Shown piece after piece: positions 8,212 through 15,380 of a DNA stretch of 64,000 bases. Source of the stretch: QWHO01 sp039809865 (GTDB lineage: Bacteria > Vulcanimicrobiota > Xenobia > Xenobiales > QWHO01); NCBI GenBank assembly GCA_039809865.1, contig JBDHVW010000034.1, positions 12,431 to 76,430 of the forward strand. The letters run 5' to 3'. A program made the translations under genes and the position numbers. The notes under the pieces are model-generated. The model worked only from the letters and a program-made list of their open reading frames with translations, was not told where the DNA came from and searched no databases. The number at the start of each line of letters is the position of its first letter. Position 1 is the stretch's first letter.

Positions 8212-9914
8212 GACCGTAGACCGCTCCTGTCGTCGCTGATTTCTACTCTCGCAAACCGCAGCGTCGTCTCGTTCCCCAGCCGCAGCACGTCGCCGGGCGA
8301 CAGGCGCGTCTCGCGCTCGACCTGCACCCCGTTGAGGAACATCTGCGCCGAGCCCACCGGGGTGAGATAGAAATCGCTGTCGCGCAGCACGATGGTGAGC
8401 TGGCGCCGGGAAACGGCCGGGTCGGACAGCACCAGGTGACAGTCGCCCTGGCGCCCGACCGTGAACACCGGATCGTTGATGACCATGGTCGGCCCATCGT
8501 CCACCCGCAGCTCGAACTCGCCCAGGCCCGAGTTGGAGGCCGGGGTGCGCGCCGTGGCGCCGGCTTCGGCCAGCTCCAGCTCGGTGTTGCCCACCTGGAG
8601 GCTCCAGCCCACCTCCAGCGTGGAGCGGCCATAGACGGGCAACCCGTTGACCTTGAGCTTCACGCCGGGAGCAGGCAGCAGCACCAGGTCGTCGCCCTCG
8701 AGCGAGAGCAGGGCCGACGGATTGGGGGCCGCCTCGTCATCCAGCTCGATATCGCACTCCTGCGGACCCGGGCCGCCGATCGTCAGCGGACCGGCCACGC
8801 GCAGCATCTCCAGCATCAGGGGGAACTCTTCGCCCGCCCGGGGCCCGCGGCGCACCGCCAGGCAGTGGCTGGCGCGATAGGAGGCCTCCTGGGTGGGCTG
8901 CTCCAGCCGCTGCAGCGCGGTGAGCTGGTCGCCCGTGACGGAAAGCTCGCCCAGCGCCATCCAGGCCAGGCCCGAGGGGGTCTCCCCGCGCGCCTCCTGC
9001 AGTGCGCGCCCCAGCGTCTGACCGCCGGCCAGCTTCTCGTAGAGCACGCCGAAGAAGCCCATCGCCTCGCGCGGCTCCACGTCCCAGGCGTTGACCAGCA
9101 CGCTGGGGATGCCCAGGCGCGCCAGAGCCTGTCCCCAGTGATGGGCCACCGGAGCGCCGGGGCAGCCGGGCGCGGCCTTACCCGCCAGTGACAGGTGCAC
9201 GATGGCCAGGCTGGGCACCGTGGGATAGCGGCGCGTGAACGCCTCGGCCGTGATCGGGCCGTCGGCCAGGTAAAGCTTGCTCTGCTCGGGGGCCGACTCG
9301 AGGTAATCGGCATAGGCGTGCAGGTGCAGGATGCCCCACTGCTGGCCCAGCGCCTCGCGCAGCCCGGCCACCGAGGCGTGCCCGCCCACGCGCGACTCGA
9401 CCCGCCAGGTCTGGCCCAGCGAGCGCTCCAAAGCGTCGTGCCAGCCCGTGCTCCAGGGCTGCATCCCCTCCGGATTGAGCACCAGCAGCGCCTTGCGCGG
9501 GGCGTGCGGCGTGTTGGGCAGGCGCTCGCCGCCCAGCCAGCGCGAGAGCTGCACCCGGCGCACCAGCGGGCGGCCCTGCACTTCCATAAGCTCCCAGGGC
9601 AGCGGGCAATCCTGGACTTTGAGCTGGATGACCTCGTCGCGGCCGGCCAGATCCAGGCTGTCGAGCAGCTCCTGGGGCATCAGCGCGCGCAGCAGGCCGC
9701 CGACGCGGTTGGTGGCGATCTTCAGGTCCTCTTCGTGGAGCCGTCCGAACGGAAGCTCGGGGACGAGCGAGGCCAGAGCCTTATAGATCTGCTCCCAGCG
9801 CGAGGCCGACACCACACGGCTGGCGGAGAGCGGCGGCAGCTTGGGCAGGGTCAGCGAGAACTTGTAAAGCGACCTTGCTTCCTGCGAGGAGATCTGGAGC
9901 AGACCCTGGGACAC
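8208..9914 (-). CDS. CHAT-like fold (catalytic residues lost) with two FHA domains
   Basis: A 568-residue protein. Residues 1-330 follow the CHAT (caspase-like) layout, but the His motif reads ILHLHAYAD (Tyr201 where the catalytic His should be) and the Cys strand reads AIVHLSLAG (237-245) with no Cys. Proteolysis is therefore unlikely. Residues 345-455 look like a degenerate FHA domain. Residues 466-560 form a better FHA with FTVGRQGDC, VSRRQL (usual His replaced by Gln) and FLNGVQV. FHA domains bind phosphothreonine. The two Ser/Thr kinase genes immediately upstream make it the probable reader of their output. The start is GTG, 24 nt after the preceding stop. Confidence 0.85.
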   Translation of the reverse strand: MSQGLLQISSQEARSLYKFSLTLPKLPPLSASRVVSASRWEQIYKALASLVPELPFGRLHEEDLKIATNRVGGLLRALMPQELLDSLDLAGRDEVIQLKVQDCPLPWELMEVQGRPLVRRVQLSRWLGGERLPNTPHAPRKALLVLNPEGMQPWSTGWHDALERSLGQTWRVESRVGGHASVAGLREALGQQWGILHLHAYADYLESAPEQSKLYLADGPITAEAFTRRYPTVPSLAIVHLSLAGKAAPGCPGAPVAHHWGQALARLGIPSVLVNAWDVEPREAMGFFGVLYEKLAGGQTLGRALQEARGETPSGLAWMALGELSVTGDQLTALQRLEQPTQEASYRASHCLAVRRGPRAGEEFPLMLEMLRVAGPLTIGGPGPQECDIELDDEAAPNPSALLSLEGDDLVLLPAPGVKLKVNGLPVYGRSTLEVGWSLQVGNTELELAEAGATARTPASNSGLGEFELRVDDGPTMVINDPVFTVGRQGDCHLVLSDPAVSRRQLTIVLRDSDFYLTPVGSAQMFLNGVQVERETRLSPGDVLRLGNETTLRFARVEISDDRSGLRS

Positions 9915-9938
9915 GGCCTCAGAGTTCGCGGGAGCACG

Positions 9939-11192
9939 TTAAGGTCCCTGGTCCAGGAAAACCTTGACCTGATCGAGGTTCGGACGGGCCTCCGGAGCGG
10001 GATCGAGCATCCGGGCCAGGAGCTCCCAGCCGGGCGGGACCTCCACCTTCCCCTCGCGCTGCAAGCGCATGGTTTCGAGCGGAGAGCCGCCCTGAAACGG
10101 CAGTTTGCCGGTCAGGCACTGGAACAGCACCACTCCCAGGGCGTAGACGTCGGCCGGATAGCCGAGCGCGCCCTCGAATCCTTCCGGGGCCAGGTAGCCG
10201 GTGGTGCCGGCCAGCGAGCCGGAGATCCCGGCCACCGCCGCCAGGCCGAAGTCGCTCAGCCGCACGCGGCTCCTGTCGTCGCTGGAACAAAACAGCAGGT
10301 TTGCCGGCTTGAGGTCGCGATGGATGAACCCGGCCCGGTGCACGGCCTGCAGCGCGGCCGCGACCTCGCGCCCCACCCGGCGCACCTCCGACGGCTCCAG
10401 GCGCCCCTCGCGCTCCAGCCGGTCCGCCAGGGTCTCGCCCGGGACGAACTCCAGCAAGAGATACGCCTGGCCCTCCCACTCGCCCCAGCCCAGCAGGAAG
10501 ACGATGCCCGGGTCGGCCATGTCCTTCCAGGCGCGCACCTCGGCCTGGAACTGCTCCCGGTGCAGCTCGCCGAAGATCAGCTTGAGCGCCACTTTCTCCG
10601 AGCCGCGCACCGCCTCGAAGACCTGTCCCGCGCCGCCCGCGCCCAGGCGTCGCACGAGCTTCCAGCCGGCCACGCTGTCGCCCGGCCGGAAGTCGCCCTG
10701 GCGGTGGCGCTTGAGCATCTCCACCTCGACCGCCAGACCCCGCCTCTGCCGGCGGCGACGCGTCGCGAACGCGACGATCAGGGCGGTCAGGAGCGGCACC
10801 GAAGGCCAGTCGCGCAGCCAGTAAATCAGCCCGATGCCGGGCAGGCGCGGCTCGAGCTTCAGGGCCTCGGGGTAGTGCAGCCGGTCGGAAGGAAAGCTCC
10901 CCGCGGGGAACGTGCGCGCCAGCGGCTGGTAGCCGGGCAGCTCGAATACGAGCGTCAGCGGCAGGTCGCGCGCGTCCAGCGCGATCGGCCCCGGGGTGGT
11001 GCCCATCGGCACCCGCCGCACGCCGCTGCCCGATTGGCCGCGCGTGTTGACGAACAGCTCGCTCTGGGTGCGCAGCACATGGGCGCCCTCGGGCCGGGTG
11101 TGAATCGCGATGGAGTCCTTCGAGACGAACTTCGGCAGCGCCAGGAACTGCCAGACGACGATCACGACCAACCCCAGGACGTAGAGCCTCAC
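9939..11192 (-). CDS. membrane Ser/Thr protein kinase, C-terminal kinase domain
   Basis: A 417-residue protein with a hydrophobic N-terminus (residues 4-20), an extracytoplasmic beta-rich region resembling PEGA repeats (LVFELPGYQPLARTF near residue 85), a second span near 130-146 and a cytoplasmic kinase at 175-417. Kinase motifs are intact: LGAGGAGQVF loop, VALKLIF lysine, HRDLKPANLLF, DFG and APEGF. The order is reversed relative to PknB-type kinases, whose sensor domain is C-terminal. GTG start overlaps the upstream kinase stop (GTGA). It probably phosphorylates a partner read by the downstream FHA protein. Confidence 0.9.
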   Translation of the reverse strand: MRLYVLGLVVIVVWQFLALPKFVSKDSIAIHTRPEGAHVLRTQSELFVNTRGQSGSGVRRVPMGTTPGPIALDARDLPLTLVFELPGYQPLARTFPAGSFPSDRLHYPEALKLEPRLPGIGLIYWLRDWPSVPLLTALIVAFATRRRRQRRGLAVEVEMLKRHRQGDFRPGDSVAGWKLVRRLGAGGAGQVFEAVRGSEKVALKLIFGELHREQFQAEVRAWKDMADPGIVFLLGWGEWEGQAYLLLEFVPGETLADRLEREGRLEPSEVRRVGREVAAALQAVHRAGFIHRDLKPANLLFCSSDDRSRVRLSDFGLAAVAGISGSLAGTTGYLAPEGFEGALGYPADVYALGVVLFQCLTGKLPFQGGSPLETMRLQREGKVEVPPGWELLARMLDPAPEARPNLDQVKVFLDQGP

Positions 11193-12412
11193 AGGGCGGC
11201 GCGCACGGCGTTCAGGTCAGGATAGCGCTCCTCGGGGGTCTTGGCCAGCATCCTCAGCAGCACCGGGTTGAGCGGCGATTCCAGGGCGCGCGGCTTCTTG
11301 GTGGCGTGCAGAAAGACCAGCTTGAGCGGGGACGGGTCGTTGAACGGCGGCTTGCCGCTCAGGCACTCGTACCAGATGACGCCCAGCGAATACTGGTCGG
11401 CGGCCGGACCGGCCGTGCCCTGGGCCTGCTCGGGCGCCATGTAGGTGGGGGTGCCCACCCCCATCCCGGTGGCCGTGACGGCCGTGAAGCCCTCGCCCTT
11501 GGCCAGCCCGAAGTCGAGCAGCTTCAGCTTGCCGTCCCGCGTGACGAACAGGTTGGCGGGCTTCAGATCGCGGTGCGCGACACCCGATTCGTGCGCCAGT
11601 TGCAGACCCTCGAGGAGCGGCGTGAACAGCTCCTTCAGCCGGGCTTCGTCCAGGGGACCGCGCGCCAGCGCGTCCTGCAGGGTCTCGCCCTGAAGCAGCT
11701 CCATGGCCAGGAAGAGCCGCTCGGCCTCGTCGCCCACCTGGAGGATCTTCACGAAGCTCGGGTGGGAGAGCTTCTGAGCCAGGCGCATCTCGCGCGAGAA
11801 ACGGCGCCGGAACTCGGGCGCCAGGCTCTCCTGGGGGCGCAGGATCTTGAGCGCAACCGCTTGCTCGAGGTCGAGCGTGGCCTCGGGCACGCCCCGGTAG
11901 ACCACCGCGGTGGCGCCTTCCCCGAGCTGGTCGAGCACGCGGTAGCCGCCCACCAGGGTGAGCGCCAGAGGATCCCCCGCGTCGACCAGCGGGCGCAGCG
12001 CCGCCAGCCGGTCGCGCTCCTGCCGCGGACGCAACAGCAGAAGCAGCGGGCTGAGAGCGAGGAGGCCCACCCACCAGTGGCGGCCGGCCTGGTAGGCCAG
12101 GCGCGCGACGCCTCCGTCGGCCGCAGGGACCATCGCGAAGCGCCCGCTGGCGGGATAGCGGCCGCCGGCCACGTCGGCATAGCTCACGGTCTGGTCCTGC
12201 CAGCCGTCGCGGTGCAGCACGAAGCCGGGTTTGGTGGCCAGCAGGGCCGAGTCGACCTCGACGGGCGCCGAGCATACGCCGACCGGGCGCGGCGGCAGGC
12301 CCGGCTGGACCAGCAGCACCTGCGCGTCAGGCGGGTCGACGGCGAACTCGATACGGGTCAACTGAGCGCCGGCGGCCAGCGCCAGCGCCAGGAGCAACAG
12401 GAGAGCTCTCAA
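11189..12412 (-). CDS. membrane Ser/Thr protein kinase, C-terminal kinase domain (paralogue)
   Basis: A 407-residue kinase with the same architecture as its downstream neighbour: cleavable-looking signal/anchor (LLLLLALALAAGAQ), a periplasmic domain of about 90 residues, a membrane span around WWVGLLALSPLLLLL, and a kinase domain from about residue 150. It has LGEGATAVVYRG, VALKIL, HRDLKPANLFV, LLDFGLAKG and MAPEQ. All catalytic residues are present. The start is a TTG overlapping the stop of the upstream pilin-like gene (TTGA), linking it to the pseudopilin genes. The two kinases probably arose by duplication. Confidence 0.9.
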   Translation of the reverse strand: MRALLLLLALALAAGAQLTRIEFAVDPPDAQVLLVQPGLPPRPVGVCSAPVEVDSALLATKPGFVLHRDGWQDQTVSYADVAGGRYPASGRFAMVPAADGGVARLAYQAGRHWWVGLLALSPLLLLLRPRQERDRLAALRPLVDAGDPLALTLVGGYRVLDQLGEGATAVVYRGVPEATLDLEQAVALKILRPQESLAPEFRRRFSREMRLAQKLSHPSFVKILQVGDEAERLFLAMELLQGETLQDALARGPLDEARLKELFTPLLEGLQLAHESGVAHRDLKPANLFVTRDGKLKLLDFGLAKGEGFTAVTATGMGVGTPTYMAPEQAQGTAGPAADQYSLGVIWYECLSGKPPFNDPSPLKLVFLHATKKPRALESPLNPVLLRMLAKTPEERYPDLNAVRAAL

Positions 12413-14313
12413 AAGCGGCGCTGGTAGAGCTGCCAGTAACCCACCCGAACCCGCGCGCTCTGAGGCATGAACTTGTTGAGGTCGATGTCGATCGGGATGC
12501 TGACGCCCAGCTGCCCGGGGCTGCCGCCGTAGCTTCCGTTGGACTGGGTGTGCGAGACGACGTAGTCGGCGTAGGCGTTGGCCGCGGCGTTGGCGGCCGC
12601 CTGGAACTCGGCGGTGGCGGCGGCGACCTCGGCGGTCTTGGCGCTGATCTCGGCCGAGAGCCGGGCGCGCTCGCCGGCATAGGGATCGCTGGGGCCGTCG
12701 TCATCGTCGTCGTCGTCATCATCGTCAGGCGGCGGCGGAGGGGGAAGGGCGTCCAGCTGCGCCTGCAGCGAGTCCAGCTCGTGCTGCAGCGAGTCGACCG
12801 TCTGGGCGGCCGCGAAGGCCGTCGCGAACTTGGCCAGCACCGGAGCTCCACCGGGAGCGACCTGAACGTTGGGATTGAAGCTGCGCCCGTCGGTCCCACC
12901 GATCAGCGAGCCCAACTGCCCGCCGATCTGCATGCTGACCATCGTCTGATCGGTGCCCATCTGGACGTCGAGGTTCATCCCGCCGCCGGTGCCGCTGTTG
13001 GGGAAGCCGCCACCGCCGCCGATCTCGAACGGGATGCGGCCCATCGAAGTCTGCTCGATGCTGCCCACGTCACCGCGCGTCTGCACCGTGAAAGCCAGGT
13101 GGGTCATCTCGGGCGAGCCCTTGACGGTGACCCGGTCGAGAATCGCGCCCGCGCTCTCGGGACTGGCCGGATTGTTGGCGATCACGCTGCCGAGCACGGT
13201 CAAATTCTCGGCCGTCACCGTGCCTTTGGCGTAGAGGATGCCGGAGAAGTAAGCCCCGCCGCCCTTGATGTGGATGTTGCCTCCGGCCACCACGGCGACC
13301 TGGTTGTCTCCTTCGAGCGAGGCGCCGTCACCGATGAAAACGTCGCCCATGGCGATGATCGCGCCTTTGCCCTTGACGGACCCGTGGATGGTGACGTTGC
13401 CCTCGCTGAAAAGATAGGCGTTCTTCATCTCGACATTGCCGTTGTAGGTGATGTCGTTGGGCAGGTAGTAGGCGATGTCGAGCACCTGGTCGCCCAGACC
13501 CTGGCTGGCCGGAACATTCATCGTGGCCACGCCGGTCTCGGTCTTCTTCAGGGTGGCGACGTCGATGTCGGGCAGGTCGATGGCGCTGGCGTAGGGTCGC
13601 AGCGCGCCCACCTCGGCATCGGAGGAGACCCGCACTTCGGCCCCGCCGCGCACCATGCCGGTGATATGCGTGACCTGGCCGTTCGGCCCCGTGCCGATGT
13701 CGACGGAAGGCTCGTGCTTGCTGTTGCTGGCCACGTGTCCGGGCCGGTCGGAGGGGTTCAGGTCGCGGGCCACCTGGTTCGAGCTGACCCCTTCCACCTG
13801 AATGGCGGTCGCGGCCGTCAAGGGGCCCGAGACGGCCACCCCGTAGGGGAACGGCGGGACGTCCACCATGGCCTCGATAGTGGCATACTGGCCGCGGCAA
13901 TAGCCGGTGGCCACGGCGTGCACTTTGCCGACGGGCACCGAGCGTCCCAGGCTGCCGGCGATCTCACCGCCCGAGGGGCTGGCATTGACCCCGTTGGTGG
14001 AGCGGGGCAGACCCTGGGCGATGACCGGAACACCCCCCGGGCTGTTGGAGAACGACAGGTAGCGGAAGCGGTCGCCGGTCTGGAGGAAGATGGTCTCGTT
14101 GCCCGCCGAGCCGTAGGTCGGCTCCTCGCCCACTCGGGCCACCAGCTCGGACAGGGCCGCCTCGGCCTCGTTCTGAGCCAGCTCGGCGTTGGAGAACTTC
14201 TGCACCGAGTTCATGTTCATCGTCAGCGCGGCTACCATGCACAGGGCGACCATCGCCAGCAAAGCCGCTATCGCCAGTGAGCTGAGAAGGGCGGCGCCCC
14301 GTCGTCTTACCAT
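12409..14313 (-). CDS. PilX/GspK-like protein with repetitive beta-helix body
   Basis: A 634-residue protein. The N-terminus (MVRRRGAALLSSLAIAALLAM) is a basic cluster plus hydrophobic helix, as in PilX-type minor pilins, followed by an alpha-helical stalk (ELAQNEAEAALSELVARV). Residues 200-400 hold repeated turns such as GNVTIHGSVKGKGAIIAMG and FIGDGASLEG, typical of polymer-forming or bactofilin-like beta-helices. A run of ten Asp after six Pro lies near residue 530, then a coiled-coil-like Glu/Ala stretch. It overlaps the upstream prepilin gene by 7 nt and the kinase gene downstream by 4 nt. Probably envelope-anchored and extracellular. Confidence 0.8.
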   Translation of the reverse strand: MVRRRGAALLSSLAIAALLAMVALCMVAALTMNMNSVQKFSNAELAQNEAEAALSELVARVGEEPTYGSAGNETIFLQTGDRFRYLSFSNSPGGVPVIAQGLPRSTNGVNASPSGGEIAGSLGRSVPVGKVHAVATGYCRGQYATIEAMVDVPPFPYGVAVSGPLTAATAIQVEGVSSNQVARDLNPSDRPGHVASNSKHEPSVDIGTGPNGQVTHITGMVRGGAEVRVSSDAEVGALRPYASAIDLPDIDVATLKKTETGVATMNVPASQGLGDQVLDIAYYLPNDITYNGNVEMKNAYLFSEGNVTIHGSVKGKGAIIAMGDVFIGDGASLEGDNQVAVVAGGNIHIKGGGAYFSGILYAKGTVTAENLTVLGSVIANNPASPESAGAILDRVTVKGSPEMTHLAFTVQTRGDVGSIEQTSMGRIPFEIGGGGGFPNSGTGGGMNLDVQMGTDQTMVSMQIGGQLGSLIGGTDGRSFNPNVQVAPGGAPVLAKFATAFAAAQTVDSLQHELDSLQAQLDALPPPPPPDDDDDDDDDDGPSDPYAGERARLSAEISAKTAEVAAATAEFQAAANAAANAYADYVVSHTQSNGSYGGSPGQLGVSIPIDIDLNKFMPQSARVRVGYWQLYQRRF

Positions 14314-14954
14314 TCCATGCTCCTTGGATAGGCCTCCACGGCCAGGGTGCGTTTCAAGAGATCCTCGGAACCGCCTTTGCGGGCTTCCTGGGTGACGACA
14401 AACTCGAGCCGCACGGGCAGATTGAGGTTGTCGGTGGTATCTGAATCGTAGAACCTGCACTCCTCGCAATTCCAGACCATCGTGCGCTCGGTTCCGTTGC
14501 GCTGCGAGGTGGCCGCGCGCATCTGGGTGACGTTCAAACGGGGCGGCAGCGGCCCATCGAACAATCCAACCGGCGGAGACTGACCGGGAGCCGGCCACAA
14601 CTTGCGCATGATGCGCTTCTTGTCCGGCTCGTAGTAGAAGAGGACGAAGCTGCGGCCCCAGCGCGCCTTGGCGGCGCCAGGCTCCATCGGCAGCATCTCG
14701 TCCTTGGTCAGGAACGCGAGCCGCGTGTTGTCCGGATCGACCGTCATCGTGGTGGCCATCGAGTTGGCCACTTCCCCCTTGAAGCGCTGGGTCAGCATCA
14801 GAGCCGATTGGAACAGCTCCGTGCCGGCCAGCTCGTTCTGGAACAGGGTGAAGGACGGGATCATGGCGCTGGCCACCAGCCCCATCACGATCAGCAGCAG
14901 GCCGCCGACCACCAGCATCTCGACGAGCGTGAATCCGGCTCGCTTAATAAGCAT
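14307..14954 (-). CDS. prepilin-like protein (PilW/GspJ type)
   Basis: A 215-residue protein with a class III prepilin leader: MLIKRAGFTLVEMLVVGG, with cleavage expected after the Gly of AGFTLVEM and Glu5 of the mature form present. A hydrophobic helix and a pilin-like globular domain containing CEECRFYDSD follow. Such minor pilins seed type IV pili or type II secretion pseudopili. It overlaps the gene upstream by 11 nt and the PilX-like gene downstream by 7 nt, so the three are one unit. No prepilin peptidase is in the window. Confidence 0.87.
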   Translation of the reverse strand: MLIKRAGFTLVEMLVVGGLLLIVMGLVASAMIPSFTLFQNELAGTELFQSALMLTQRFKGEVANSMATTMTVDPDNTRLAFLTKDEMLPMEPGAAKARWGRSFVLFYYEPDKKRIMRKLWPAPGQSPPVGLFDGPLPPRLNVTQMRAATSQRNGTERTMVWNCEECRFYDSDTTDNLNLPVRLEFVVTQEARKGGSEDLLKRTLAVEAYPRSMEW

Positions 14955-15351
14955 CGCGGCCCACCACGGTCTGCACTTGATAGCTTTGCGGACCCTGTTT
15001 GTTGCTCCAGCGCACGGTCACCTCGGCCCCCACGGCCAGTCGCTCGTCGATCGGCTGGGGCGGCGAGCCGGTGCCCATCAGCGCTCCCAGCCGCCTGGTT
15101 TCGAGGCGGTAGGTGGTCTCGTCCTCGATGACGGTGCCGCTCTCGTCCTTGACGGCCTGGGGACCGGCCTGCCGCAGGGACATCAGGCGCTCTTGCACGA
15201 TGGTCACGGCCACGGCCCTCTGGCAGGCGGCCCGGGTCCCCATGATGGTCGCCGGAATTACACCGATCATAACGACCAGAAGAAGCCCCAAAATGGCAAT
15301 AGCGATCACCAGCTCGAGCAGATTGAAACCGCCGTCGCGCCTGTTGGCCAT
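14944..15351 (-). CDS. prepilin-like protein (PilV/GspI type)
   Basis: A 135-residue protein. The leader MANRRDGGFNLLELVIAIAI has a prepilin peptidase site (GG|FNLLEL) with Asn in place of the usual Thr, then a long hydrophobic helix. A small C-terminal domain ends WSNKQGPQSYQVQTVVGRDAY. The size and order suit a PilV/GspI-type minor pilin next to PilW and PilX types. It begins 29 nt after the stop of the REC/BTAD regulator gene, which suggests that the regulator heads the operon. Confidence 0.85.
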   Translation of the reverse strand: MANRRDGGFNLLELVIAIAILGLLLVVMIGVIPATIMGTRAACQRAVAVTIVQERLMSLRQAGPQAVKDESGTVIEDETTYRLETRRLGALMGTGSPPQPIDERLAVGAEVTVRWSNKQGPQSYQVQTVVGRDAY

Positions 15352-15380
15352 CTTCCAAGACTGTACCACCAAATCGGGCT

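Noticed and set aside
12550..14280. A 576-codon plus-strand frame opposite the PilX-like gene
   Set aside because: Gly/Asp/Val/His-rich shadow frame. The minus strand encodes a pilin-type N-terminus and is overlapped by neighbours in operon style.
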